A DNA stretch of 64,000 nt from Ignelater luminosus. Its lineage: Eukaryota > Arthropoda > Insecta > Coleoptera > Elateridae. The DNA is taken from contig VTPC01005390.1 of NCBI GenBank assembly GCA_011009095.1, positions 1-64,000 of the forward strand, in the 5' to 3' direction. The notes under the pieces were generated by a model that made no database searches, was not told the origin of the DNA, and saw nothing but the letters and a program-made list of their open reading frames with translations. Both the position numbers and the translations under genes were made by a program. Each line of letters begins with the position of its first letter. Position 1 is the stretch's first letter. Positions 35,524 through 48,158 of this stretch are shown in pieces.

Positions 35524-36961
35524 TTATTACAGATTATTTGTTGATATAAATTGAATTATTTAAGGGAATTCTAGAATTAATATTATATTATAATAATAGT
35601 AATATTCTTAAAGGTACTTGTAAATAATTACCAGGAAATTGCTTTGAAAATACTAATAAGGGCTCAGGAAATAGGAAACAATGTTATAGATATGTAGGTT
35701 TATTCCAAAATCTGATAAGAAAAATAGTTTGCAAAGACCGATTATGAAAGAAAAGATTAAGATGCCTGTATAGCCTCTTAGCTATTGAATCTTTCTCTTT
35801 CGAGATAGGCTTTTATTGTGATTTATAGAAAGACTGAATTTCAGATTTGGGAAAGTGGAAAACTTAAGTTGAAATTAAGTAATTTTAAAAAACATTTTAG
35901 CATCCTTGGAAGTAAAAGTAATATCACATTGTGTCTTAATTTGTCCTTATTTCTATAAGTAGATGAATGTTTTAAGTAAACACAATAAAATATTTTTTTC
36001 ATTTACACAATTTAACACAATTGGTTCTACATTAATATTGCTGTATACTAAAGACATGTGAAGGATTGTGCAACATTAGTATAACCCGCTTTTGAACAAG
36101 TATCAACTGCACAGATGATCTTATTTTAAAAGAAATAGGCACAACTCGGTGTTTTTGAATAAGTACTGGTGTTTCAGCACTCTTTGAATTTGTTTATATT
36201 ACTGCATACAGCAGCGAACTGCGAGTCAGAGTTTTGCAAATCTATATCGTCCATATACAGTGTGTCCAAGATAAGGATCTACAGCATGGGGATCTTGGAA
36301 ACGGTAAGAGATACACGATCGGTTAAATGGGATGAAAGTTGGCTTTTATAAGATCTTATTGTTGGCTTTCGCAAAATTTAGATATCTTAGATAGTATATA
36401 AGATATTTAAAAAAAAGTTGATTTCTCGATTTTCGTTATTATTTTTTCTTTCCTTTATTTAAAGAGGTATCGGAAAACGAAAACCCCTTTTCCATTGCCA
36501 CTTTTTGTGCTCTATTAAAATGCGCTAACAAAATTTCTGTATGGGCAATGTTTTGCGTAATATCTGCGAGGTTCTCATTACTTTGTTGCTTTAGTCTGTG
36601 TGTTTCATTGTTCCTCTTTCTGGAATTTCATTGTAACATTATTATTAACTAGCAAAATATTAGAATAACTGGATTAAACTGTAGTATAAAATCTTTTTGT
36701 AGGCGAACGCTTTTTTATTAATTAATTTTTGAATGCAGATATTCTTAGAATACGAGTGCAAAATCGTGTCTTTCTTTCGAACATATTTTACGCAGAAATA
36801 AACTGCCATTAAAACGTAATTGTTTGATCAAAAGCCGTCCGATAGTTTTTGAGATATGAACTTTTAAAGTAAAAGTCAAGAATTTTTACTCGGATAATAA
36901 TTTCTGTACTAATTCAGAAGCGAAGAGAAAGAAATGAAAGAAGAGATATAGTACAATAGAT

Positions 36962-36995
<34 letters not shown>

Positions 36996-38154
36996 AATAC
37001 AATAACATAATTCAAAACAGTAGTTTTTTAATAGTAATTATATAGGCAGACGTCTTCTTAAACTATTTTTTTTAAGTTCGTTAAAAAAGGTGCAACATTT
37101 TTCATTAATTTTCGTTTATAAAAGTATCGTAACGTGTCATTTCTTAACGCAAAATATTTAAACACAAAACATAGAAGGTTGCCGTTGCTATGAAACACAC
37201 TAATTGTATATTTAATATCAATGTTTTCAAATAAAAAGCTGTTTTTGAAGTAGGTAGTTCTTGATTTTTATTACGAACGTGAAAAAAGTTTTGTATGCAA
37301 TTCATGAGTAAAGTTACTTCTTTTCACTCGGCGGATTTGCAAACTCGCCTTCGGTTCGTGCAACAAACTTTACTTTTCGTGAAAAAAAGATACACTTTAC
37401 CCACTTGTTGCATAAATAGCTATTTAAAAAAGCTTTTTGTGATGAAATTAATCAGGTTAGAGCTTATTGGTTTTGGGTAAATGTACCTCGCTTATCAAAC
37501 TTTCCTAATTGTTTTATTGCTTAAATAAAATGCTAAATCATCATGTGTGGTTTCTTACTCTTCACTTAATTTGTTAACTTCATTCCTATTTTGTTTTTAC
37601 TAGCTTACTTGTAAAATATTTGAAGATATACCACAGTTTAATTCCCTGTGCTGAAAAGCGTAATTAGGGATTATTAAAGACAAACAAGATATACTATATA
37701 AAGTAGGATAGAAAGAAATATGAAGAAATTGGGGATAATTCTTATGGTACATCGTAAATATGTATGGAAAAAACACTTAAAATTTCAGGGAAATCTATGC
37801 AGCAATCTAATACTTTAAATAAAAATAACACAGAATATTCGACGAATTTGAAGTTGAGACAATCCAAAGTAATTTAATATGTTAATGGTATAATTATCTC
37901 TGTTGTAATAAATTTTAAATTGATACCATAGAATTTAATAAACTTTTTTTGGATTTTCCTAATTCTTCCAATAGCTGTGTACAATATGGAGACTAGATTG
38001 CACAGCAATACTCTAACAAAGTGCCAACGATTGAATTAAATAGAATGATCCAAACTATAATATCATTACAACAAGTAAAGTGTCTAATAACAAAGGCTAC
38101 AGTTTAATCGGTTTTATTTATGTACTAACACAGCAATACCTAGAAAATGAGTTC
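35524..38154. other. Intergenic DNA, no gene recognised
   Basis: AT-rich. It includes an (AAT)n microsatellite at about 36963-36994 and a transposon-end-like block (TATACAGTGTGTCCAAGATA, about 36254) related to sequence near 59580. No believable coding region. Confidence 0.4.
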
Positions 38155-39095
38155 ATTCGATTTGTCTAATCCATTTTGTCTAATGCACTATTTTATCTAA
38201 TACAATTTTGTCTAAAGTCCACTTTATTTAATTCTCGTTTACCTGATGCAACAAAAAAATCAACTTATACTTGTAGCAACAAATAGATGGAGTCCCTAAT
38301 CAAGTGCAATTTTTGTGATATGCTTCAAAAAGAAAAAACTCCCTCAAACTGGACAGTTGTTTACAAGACAAGACTCAAAATTATTTGTTAGCTAAAGCTA
38401 GAAAGGTCATACGGGATGGACACGTGCTTGAAAATTATAAAATAGGTTTAGTAGAATTAACGTTAAACCAGTGGCGGATCGTGGTATTGTACGGTGATAG
38501 GGCCACGGTTTTGCGGTTCAATGTGGGAGGTAAGGGGGGATATAAAAATTTTTAAGTACAACATTGCCAATCTTTTTTTGGAATAAGCATTTTTATTGCA
38601 TTTTCTAATTCGTCCTTTGGAACTGGATTTCGAAGTGAAAACACCCTGTGTTTTCGAAATATCTAAATCCGGCAGAGATCTTCGGAGTTCTTTTATTTCG
38701 ATCTTTTCTTCTAAAGAATAGGTAGCAAAAGATTGTTTTAAAAGCTCACGTATTGTGTTCATATTGCACGTCACATGCGCACTTCACCTCAAGTTTCAAA
38801 ACGGGCGTAGCGTAAATAATAACCGCATTCCGATTATTGTAGCTCTGTCTTCTTTATGGTGGGCAAGACTCAGCTACGGAGGCTGCAAAAGCTACAAAAT
38901 TACAAGGTCTAATAGATATACACCAATTGATCATTTACACAATACTTTGAATTTCATACCGGTACCTTAAACAAAACAGTTTTAGACAAAGCGAGTCATT
39001 AGAGAAATTCGCATTAGACGATATAGTATTAGATAAAGTGGGTCATTAGGCAGACTGGCATTAGACAAAATAGTGAATTAGACAAATGAGATTAG
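38155..39095. mobile_element. Fold-back element with arms of ~16-base tandem units
   Basis: Left arm (about 38155-38250) is a run of degenerate units on the theme TTTGTCTAATGCACTA. The right arm (about 38975-39095) carries the inverted theme TAGTG-ATTAGACAAA. Both arms are themselves short tandem repeats, the structure of fold-back elements. An interior minus-strand frame (38463-38774) has no recognised homology. Confidence 0.6.
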
Positions 39096-42000
39096 ACCTG
39101 GTAGTCTACTATGTATATTTTCGACAGCTATTCTTAGTTTCTTTTTTACTTTTTACCCATTCGACTTCGTTTGGTTCTAGATCACTATTAAAGTTGCCTT
39201 TCACTGTTATCACGCTTTATATCTACCTTTCAGATTCTGTCAAAAACACATTTCTTCTTTATCATACAGCTAACATCTTGTAATGTTATATTAAAATTCG
39301 CATTAAATCCGCCCCTGTCTATCGATTTCGTTCAGATATTTGTTCCTCTGGCGCATAATATTTAAATTATTTCATTCTATGAAAGTATGTTTGATAAAAA
39401 TTTTATTTTAAAGAATCAATAAATCTGTTGTCTCGTCTTATGGGCACCAACGAACGTGTCTTTTGTCGTTTTCGGTTGTTTTCCTGACATAGAGATCCAG
39501 ACGTAAATAAAAGATTCATGGAATCTGAGTCGGGAATGCTGAAGTCACACGGCCTGTTAAGTCAGGTTCAGGCTGAAAATCTAAGGAGTGGAAAATTTTA
39601 TTACCCCATAAAAGTACTTGCATTTCGACCTGTTAGGGCATAAATCTGGCTTTTTAACTCCACTCCGGTTAATCGTGAGCTGCGTGATGGGAGACCCAGG
39701 AAATGGGATTGCTATCGAAGCTTAGCTTTCGAATTGACGTGCGGGCAAATCTTTGGTTTTTTTAGCTCTGCAAACCCTTAAATGGTTACGGACCTTCTTC
39801 AAGTTTGAAAAATTCTCTTACTGAAAGAGAGATCTGACTCAAGAAATTCGGGTTTCGTTGGGTCTTTGTCGTGTTTTTTTTCACGGACGAAAATTGGTTC
39901 GTAAACTAAAAAGTGATACTTGGAACATTTTCTTATTGTGGAAGTGATTAAACTTCGTTAAAAGTTACGCTGGTATTTGCCAGGAAATTAAAATTGCAGA
40001 GGGTAAAACGGAAAAGTTTTGGTTCCTTTTTGTTGTTCATGGTTTAATAGTTTTGTTGTAAACAGAAACTGCCCGCCCCGTAAGAAATAGAACTGTTTAT
40101 ATTGCATTGTGGAAGCACCGTGAACGTAGCAGCCTTAATAAATTGAAGAAAATACGAGACTCAAAGTGACTTAATATTAAAGTTTGTGTATAAACACTTG
40201 GATTCCGTGTTGTGTTCTTTGACTTTTATAAAAGTGATTTCTTTTAAAACATACGTTTCCTTGAACATTGGATAGGCCGGCGGTATTAAATTTTACGCCG
40301 GATACCGTCTGTGAGAGATTGCTGCCGCCGAGGACTGGTGACCTATTCACCACCAGGTAGAAGAACTTCAGTTTGGACGTAAAAAAGAACTATTTGCTTT
40401 GTTTGTTTGTACATTTAATTGATGTTCCGCTTGGTGGAAGGCTGGAGAAATCTAAACCTGTGAAATTTTATGTAAAAATTTTGCTTTAGATAAGAATAAT
40501 ATCGATTCAATGTAATCTTATTACATTTACAATTAATATTTAACTAGTTTGTAACAGAAACGTTCCCAGGTAATGTTAGCTGGTTTTATTCTGATTATTG
40601 CAACATAATTAATAACTTTTGGCAACCGTTTTTTTTCTTGTTGTATACGAAAAATCCATTTGTTGTTGTTTAGGAATCATTGTCAAAATTTTCTTTTGTT
40701 AAACTAATTTAGTGTTTGGTTTTGACTTTTGACCTTAAAATTTAACGTATCAAAATCGTTGTGCTAATTGTAATAACTTGTTTTTATTATTATCTTTTTA
40801 ACTTTGTTTGTTTGTAAGAAAGGTACACATTGTGTATTTTGTTTTCTTTTGTGAATGGATCACTGGGTTCAGTTGCAGCAGTGATAACTTTGTTTCTTTT
40901 GGCTATTAAATAGCATATGTGTGCCTGGTCGAATTTTATTTAAAACCTATAATCCTTTGTTCAAAAGAAACTTATTGATTTGAACTTCTTGAATTGTGCT
41001 TTCGGTTAAATAAAAAGGAAGCATTTGAAAGACTTCCTTGTAAAAATTTTCAGTACTAATCAAGTGGTAATACAAATTTTGGTTGAGTCTCGACCGAAAA
41101 AGATAAAGTGATTTTAATAAGACTTCAACAAGGTAAGTTATATACAGGGTGTGGCTTCGAAAGAAACCTACATACAGGGTGTCGGATCCACGGGTAGTCG
41201 CGTGGCCGACCATTGGAACCCTTCAATCTACGACTACCGGCGCCCTCTATTGTGAACATCTGTTGGGTTATTAAGAGTTTTTGAATTGATGAGTTCTTCT
41301 TTGTGTGTGCTTAGGCAAGTTATTTAGAATCCACCCCCGTCTGCGGCATGAGCTACGAGACTTAACATCAGCCATTGGTTTTGAGGGGACTTGTGCATAC
41401 TTTTGGACATTTTCCCGTTACAATTTTTTTTTGTTATGTTCTCATATTTACCTAATTCTGTTCTTTATATAATTGCGCGAATACCAAATTTAATTTTTTA
41501 AGTCTTACTTTTGTGCCTACTAAATGTGATTCATTTTCCAAACCCCTTTCTCCTGTTTGGGGTTTATTTGTTTCTCCGTTCTATATATCAGTTTCGTATC
41601 ATTCACTATCAAATGATGATACCTTATTTTTTATTTCTTTTTTTCTTTCATTTGCTATCTTCCAAACTGTTCTTAAGATTGGATTATGTAGTACCTTTCC
41701 TTTTTTACATTTTTTTTGTATACTTTTGAAATAGTTAACGGTATTTACAACTGCAAACTTCATTTGTTTCTTCGAAAAGCCTTTCAACACACTTCCAAGT
41801 AATGTGATAATTTAACGAGGCCTGGAAGAATTATGAACCTTTCGCTAACTATCATGAATGCTGTATATTAACTTTGAAAAGACTGTAAAGGAACCTATAC
41901 GGTCATTCATCTTGCACAGACGTAACACTTTTTTATAAGTTCTAAGATAAAATATACAGCCAGACCTTGACTTCATTTCTCTAGTTTTCAAAGTTTTAAT

Positions 42001-42230
42001 GGCAAACGCACAAATAAATTAAACACAACTGCATTTTTCAAACCAAAAAATGCATTCTTTTCATGACAAAACAAAAAAGTAACGAACACTTTCGACAATC
42101 TTACATATCCTTACGCCCCTACTCAATTAAATGAATGTAAATATATTAAACTGTAAATAAAAATTAACAGTAAATAAAATATACTGAGATTAAATATCTT
42201 ACAAAATTAATGTAAAATTATACAATACTA
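39096..42230. other. Intergenic DNA with repeat remnants
   Basis: No gene recognised. 39450-40380 is less AT-rich than its surroundings and could be an old LTR or leader region, but no paired LTR is visible. Two TACAGGGTGT ends (about 41142 and 41174) and the block 41322-41426, shared inverted with 31112-31220, mark further transposon debris. Confidence 0.35.
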
Positions 42231-42234
42231 TCTA

Positions 42235-44110
42235 ATTTAACAAGATTTCTCTCAATATCTGCAATTTAATTTTCCCTAAAGCTTTAGTAAACATATCTGT
42301 ACAGTTGTCTTATAATATTCCACTAAAATTTCATTTTTCAATCATAAATCTTTAATGTAATGATACCGTGTCTCGATATATTTACTCCACTTTGAGTTTT
42401 CAAAACTGTTCATCAAGAAATTGAACTTAAATTGTCAACTTTCAAAGTAACACTTTTATTCTCATTGAACTCTAATACAACACCTTACAAATAAATTAAT
42501 TCTTGTGTTGCTAAGCGTGCTGAAACGTATTCGGCTGTCGTTGATGATAAAGTCACACAATCTTGCTTTAGGAAATCACAAGCAATAAGATTTTCGGCCT
42601 AAAAACCTACAAATCCACTAACACTTTTGTAGGTTTGTCGGTCTCCTCCTCGGTCAGCATCACACATATGCATTACCTTCTAAAGCAATGCTTCCTTTTG
42701 TATAAACTAGCCCGAGATTTTTCGTATAGTTGAAATATCGTAGAATCGTTTACCAACCTTCCAAGTTTGAATAGTTGATTTATCTAGGTATCGGCTGAGA
42801 TATGATACACTGTATGCTGATCTGGTTACAAAAGATAGGTACATTAAACTGCACACTAATGTTAAATTCTGCTGTTTTAGCTTACCTGAAAGTTGCTTTT
42901 CATAGGTCTACGACTTTGTTCTATACCAAATTCTTTAAATAAACAACTAATCATCTCTGACCGAGTGTTCTCAAATTCTTCTTCAATGGGTGATATTTCA
43001 ATTATTAAGAATGATGTTACCACTCCCATTATTTTAACTTTAAATTCATTGTGTAGATCTCTCAACAGTTTTTCAACTGCTTTATCAGCTCCGATAATTA
43101 ACACGTCGTCAACAAAAAGCATTAAATAACATCATTTTTACAGTATAAACAAAAGTCACATTTGAATTTTCTAAAATCTAAACCAGCCATAACTTTCTAC
43201 ATTTTGATGGATTTCTGAGACCATACAATACTCGATTAAGTTTTAAATACTTTGAATTATCTTTTAAAGCTTCTGGTGTTTTTATATACATATTAATATA
43301 ATGTTACATCACTATCCAAAAACCCGTTTAAAAATGCTGTAAGCACATCTATTTTCTTATCTTAACTTCCAGCTACAGACATTCCTATTGTAGGCAATCT
43401 GCATCACTGAACTCTTCATATTTTTCATGGGGAACTTGGAAACCTTTGACAACCAAGCGTATCGTCTTCTTTAATTCTGAATATACATCGAGCTTTAATA
43501 GTTTTCTTATCTTTTAGTAACTCAGCTGGTATCCATCTTTGTAGTTTTTCATAAGAATTCAGTTCACCATTCATGGCTTGTATCCACTCTGGTAATTTAC
43601 TAACTTCTAAGTACAATTTTGGCTTTTCTGTAAAGCTTGAAAGTAAACAATACGCTGCGTATGTTTCGTAAGCCTCCAGTACTTTTGGTCTCCCCGTTTC
43701 GATTTGAACTTCTTCATCTTGCATTTTTCTTCTTCTGATTCTTCTTCTACACTATTTTCTTGATTATTTTCAGAATCACGGTTCTTATCATTTTTATTCT
43801 TCTCTGTTTCAAATGCTATTTTATTTTCATAATTTTCTAACAAATATCTATTTTATTGTTATATACTTTTTTTATAATCCATAACTTTTTCATCTAAACG
43901 CCTATCACGTGATGGAATTACCTTTTTTCTTGTGGTAACCATAATCTATATCTACCTCCCCAGTAGCCTATCATTATTACCTTTTCTTGCTTTAGGTTCA
44001 ATCTTATTTCTTTTTGGCAGTACAACATATTATGCCCGACAACCAAAAATTCTTAGCTTACTGATATCATTTCTGCCATTATAATATTTACGATGAGTTT
44101 AACCTCTATC
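42235..44110 (-). pseudogene. Ty1/copia retrotransposon polyprotein fragment
   Basis: On the minus strand the motifs fall in the expected order from high to low coordinates. The integrase tail is a GYRLW...ISRD-like stretch near 43880-43950. An acidic linker follows (43607-43843), then the start of the reverse transcriptase (PEWIQAMNGELNSYEKLQRW, about 43550-43600; KTIKARCIFRIKED). MLFVDDVLIIGAD, the YVDD-type active-site box, is at about 43085-43122. The RNase H region has DCVTLSSTTAEYVSARLATQ (about 42500-42570), and the C-terminus CTDMFTKALGKIKL is at about 42255-42310. Many frameshifts and stops; LTRs were not found. Confidence 0.75.
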
Positions 44111-44183
44111 AAGAGCAGATGTTAGGATTCTATTTAATTTATAAATTAAGCATTTGTATAATGTTTTTGTCTGTCAAGGCAAG

Positions 44184-45076
44184 CTAAGAGCGTATAGTAC
44201 TCATAAAAATAAGTAGAAATATTCTTTAAGTAGGTGTCATAGCTTTATACGTCTTCAATAGGTTCTTTAATTTGAAGACCTATAAAGCTAAGACACCTAA
44301 ATAAAGAATATCGAAGTAAGGTCAAGAAATATCCTTACAAAATAGAAATATTTACATAAACATGTGCCCGGAAATGTATCTTTGTTTCGAGATACTACAA
44401 GATGTGAAAGGTGAATCGAAAATTTCTTGTTTTTTTCAATATTCCAATAACAAGGTGAGATATCAGGATGAAATTTTTTACAGGTTTGTTATTCCTAGAT
44501 GTTTACTGTTTTACGTAGTTTTGTGCTTGATATCTATATCAGAGGCGGAAAAATGCACGAAAGCTAACCCCCTACTCTAAAGAAAATTGTTATGCCACTA
44601 AAAAATTAAGAAATCTTTCTATTTTCTATTTTTAGAAAAAAACCCTATAGCCTTACTATATGGTCGTTGAATTGAAGAAAAAAAGAGAAAAATCCAATTC
44701 TACTGGAAAAGGGCGCATTCTACGGGAAAATGCAAGAGCAGCTTTTTTTGTCCGATTGACTGTTAATTCTGAGAATAGGAAAGATCCTTTAATTTTCCAG
44801 TGGCGTTACAATTTTCTTTACAGTAGGCGGTTAGCCTCCTTGCAATTTCTCACCTCTGATAAAAATATCAAACACAGACTACCTAGAATAGTAAATATCT
44901 AAGAGTAATAAGCATGTAGAAAATTTCATCCCGATGTCTCACCCTCTTCTTGATATATCGAAAAAAAACAAGAAATCTTAAACGAAACTTTGATATCCGA
45001 AGATGGCGGGCGTATTTCCAGACACATGTTTATATAAACTTTTCTACTTCCTTTCATGAGTACTACACGCTCTTAG
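44184..45076. mobile_element. Fold-back/TIR element with a nested hairpin insertion
   Basis: CTAAGAGCGTATAGTACTCAT at the left is answered by ATGAGTACTACACGCTCTTAG at the right. Inverted similarity continues inward for about 200 bases (AAACATGTG, GGAAAT, TTTCTTGTTTTTTT, GATGAAATTTT). The left arm is interrupted at 44224-44342 by an unrelated hairpin-forming insert. Confidence 0.65.
44219..44311. repeat. Small hairpin nested in the fold-back arm
   Basis: Arms of about 39 bases (ATATTCTTTAAGTAGGTGTC...GTCTTCA and its complement) around a loop of about 14 bases. The insert containing it is bracketed by TAGAAATATT at 44214-44223 and 44343-44352, which looks like a 10-base target duplication. Confidence 0.65.
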
Positions 45077-45827
45077 AGTTTTTGGCATCATTTGTCCTAC
45101 ACCCTGTGTAGGAACGCTAAGCTACCTTGGTTAACAATGTCATTATCAAAAGCTTCCTGTATTAATTTATTGTATCATTTTACACAAGATGGCTTTAAGT
45201 AGTCAACGCTTTTTAATAGATGCAATTTTCAAGTGGAAAACTGTCACAATCAAAAAATGCGATTTTATAAGAGGGAAGGTTGATCTCTGTAAAAACTTTT
45301 CATAAGTGATAAAGCTTGATGTTTATAAGTGTGTGATAAGTTTTCATAGGTAAAAGCTTGTTTTGTAAAATCACGCAAGTAAAAACCGATGAAAAGTTTT
45401 GATCGATAATTTTTCGTTGCGGTTTCACTTACAAGAAACATCCCTTTTTGATTCGCAAGTATGTTATAAAGGTTTTAGGGCTTGATAACAATCTCCAAAA
45501 TTGGGCCTGTCAGGTAGCGATTTTACAGTTTCACATACAAGCACTTATCTGACCTGAATGAAACCAACGTGAAAACCCTTTTTACAACGAATGATGAAAA
45601 AGACTTTTCAGTGAAGTTTCAAATAAAAATCATGGGATTGAACCATCGTGAAACATCTTTCGAAACTCCTGTAAAAATCAGTGATGTCACAAATCTTACT
45701 AAAAACCGACTATGTGGAAGGCTATACGGAGCAACAATAATAATTATTTTACAAGTTTCTCAATAAACGATTTTAAATATCAAGAACAATACCTTTTTGT
45801 ATCATTCTGTATATAGTAAAAAGGTGT
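45077..45827. other. Spacer left of the repeat flanking the mariner and gap
   Basis: No gene recognised. The right end (AATATCAAGAACAATACCTT, about 45776) belongs to a repeat family also seen at about 52855. Confidence 0.35.
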
Positions 45828-46060
45828 TGGCGGGATTATTACTGTTTCTGTGTCAAACTTTAATAAACATTCGAGAAGAAAGATTTAGCTTTTTTCTCTA
45901 CAACAATAGCCTTTCAGATAAATTCGCCTTTAGTAATATATCGAGAGAGAGGGTGTCTTAAAAGTTGAAAGGAGTAACTTTTTGCATTTGTTGTTAGACG
46001 GTAGGTATGAAATAGAAACTATTATTAATTATCATTTTTACAATTCATATGCTCTATAAG
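45828..46060 (+). repeat. Direct repeat, left copy
   Basis: From TGGCGGGATTATTACTGTTT to CATATGCTCTATAAG this stretch recurs at 47924-48158 with only a handful of differences (roughly 95-97 percent identity by eye). The similarity stops sharply at 46060, where the mariner-type element region begins. Confidence 0.9.
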
Positions 46061-46226
46061 ATGTAGATAAAAAAAGGTACTTTACTTATAGGTGTAACTA
46101 AAAACTAAAAATGCTGTTAAAGTAGTAAGCTATGGAAACAATTAATAGATGCAAACGACAATTATTGACAAGTGCAAATCATTTAGCTTCTAATTAATGT
46201 TGATTGAGGTTTCGTAAATTACCAAT

Positions 46227-47263
46227 ATGAATTTTTCTGATCAAGAAAAGCGTGTTACATATTGTGTCATTAAAATGCCGTACAAACTGCACAACAGTAT
46301 TTCGAATGGTATTTTGATCGTCGCCAGCCGTCTCTACCTACCTTTAAGAGACTCTATGGTAATTTGGGAGAGTATGGTTCTTTCCGTAAACCAAAAACGA
46401 CTGCAAGAGGCATTAATGAAGAGGCAGAGGTAAACGTATTGGCACGTGTAATGCAAACTCCATCGATTTCAACCCGACAAATTGAAACGGAAGCAGACAC
46501 TTCACTACGTACTGCTGTACGAGTACTGAAAAAGCATAGATTTCATCCCTATAGATTATCAGTTGCACAAACACTACACCCTGATGATTATAATAGGCGT
46601 ATTGAATATTGTACTTGGTTTACTAACATGTGTGAAGCTGACCCACAGTTTAGATTTAAAGTTTTGTGGACTGATGAAACTCGATTTACAAACTGCGGCA
46701 TGTTTAACAGACATAATGAACATTTATGGATGCAAGAAAATCCGCATCATGTTGAACAGAGGAGACCCCAAGTTAAGTTTGGATTTAATGTTTGGTGCGG
46801 TGTCATTGGTTCAATAATTCTTGGTCCGTACATTTTTTTATGGTACATTAACTGGTGATCTTCACTTTCAGCAGCACGATTTTGATAATATGTTAGATGA
46901 ATTACCCCTACAAACACGTGGCATGCTCGAATGGTTTCAACACGATGGGGCACCACCACATAATCAGCTAACGGTACGAAATCATTTAAATGAAACATTC
47001 CCGAACTCATGGATAGGAAAAACGCGCCGGTTGCGTGGCCACCTCGATTCCCCGATCTGTCTGTTTTAGATTTTTATTTATGGGGATTGGTAAAAGATAG
47101 GGTATATCAAAAGTCGTACGACACAGTAAATGCCCTTAGAGAAGGTGTACTAGAAGTTTTTGCTAATATTGATGGACGTTCCGTTAGAAAAGCAACAAAT
47201 TCTGTTTTAAAAAGGTGTAACTTGTGCATTAATCATAATGGTGGACCCTTTAAACATCTTTAG
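46227..47263 (+). pseudogene. Mariner-type (DDE) transposase gene, frameshifted
   Basis: Frames succeed one another along the family order: an N-terminal piece (46227-46360), then 46364-46858 with QIETEADTSLRTAVRVLKKH (helix-turn-helix region), VLWTDETRF (first Asp), HLWMQENPHHVEQRRPQ and FNVWCGVIGSIILGPY. After a shift come GTLTGDLHFQQHDF and FQHDGAPPHNQLTVRNH (second Asp), then WPPRFPDLSVLDFYLWGLVK (third Asp) to a stop at 47261-47263. The gap between the second and third Asp is about 41 residues by eye, which points to the DD41D branch of IS630/Tc1/mariner rather than the DD34D mariners. At least three frameshifts. Ends were not found; the right end is probably lost in the assembly gap. 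Confidence 0.75.
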
Positions 47264-47523
47264 TCTTAAATACTTCATATACTTTAATTACATTGTTTTG
47301 GTACTACTTTATTTATATCCTAATTTCCTTTATTGTTTCTTAATTTATCGTTTGTCATTCTCTGTTTATTAGTTTCCCAGGAATTATTTTTATTTAAAAT
47401 TGTAGGTCCAACGAATAAATATTTCACACCAAAATATTTACGTTTATAATTTCGAAATTAAAAAGTGTTAATAACTTGCTTGAATTTTATTATTAAACGC
47501 GATGCGCATTTATCAATTGTTTC

Positions 47524-47923
47524 NNNNNNNNNNNNNNNNNNNNNNNNNNNNNNNNNNNNNNNNNNNNNNNNNNNNNNNNNNNNNNNNNNNNNNNNNNNNN
47601 NNNNNNNNNNNNNNNNNNNNNNNNNNNNNNNNNNNNNNNNNNNNNNNNNNNNNNNNNNNNNNNNNNNNNNNNNNNNNNNNNNNNNNNNNNNNNNNNNNNN
47701 NNNNNNNNNNNNNNNNNNNNNNNNNNNNNNNNNNNNNNNNNNNNNNNNNNNNNNNNNNNNNNNNNNNNNNNNNNNNNNNNNNNNNNNNNNNNNNNNNNNN
47801 NNNNNNNNNNNNNNNNNNNNNNNNNNNNNNNNNNNNNNNNNNNNNNNNNNNNNNNNNNNNNNNNNNNNNNNNNNNNNNNNNNNNNNNNNNNNNNNNNNNN
47901 NNNNNNNNNNNNNNNNNNNNNNN
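47524..47923. other. Assembly gap, 400 N
   Basis: A run of exactly 400 undetermined bases. Reading frames drawn across it are meaningless. The flanking direct repeat suggests the gap arose from a repeat or from joined haplotypes. Confidence 1.
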
Positions 47924-48158
47924 TGGCGGGATTATTACTGTTTCTGTGTCAAACTTTAATAAACATTCGAAAAGAAAGTTATTTAGCTTTTTTCTCTACA
48001 ACAATAGCCTTTGAGATAAATTCGCCTTTAGTAATATATCAAGAGAGAGGGTGTCTTAAAAGTTGAAAGGAGTAACTTTTTGCATTTGTTGTTAGACGAT
48101 AGGTATGAAATAGAAACTATTATTAATTATCATTTTTACAGTTCATATGCTCTATAAG
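47924..48158 (+). repeat. Direct repeat, right copy
   Basis: Near-identical to 45828-46060, beginning at the first base after the gap. It continues into CACATATTTGAGAGGGTAG and a sequence related to 53010-53105, so this copy appears to preserve the uninterrupted right part of the repeat family. Confidence 0.9.

Noticed and set aside
38463..38774. 103-codon minus-strand frame within the fold-back element as a transposase
   Set aside because: No DDE motif or DNA-binding pattern visible, and the length is within chance expectation.
41511..41790. Overlapping frames on both strands, two of them hydrophobic
   Set aside because: Low-complexity T-rich sequence; the three frames coincide and none has a recognisable domain.
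47465..48014. Two long reading frames across the N run
   Set aside because: They exist only because undetermined bases contain no stop codons.
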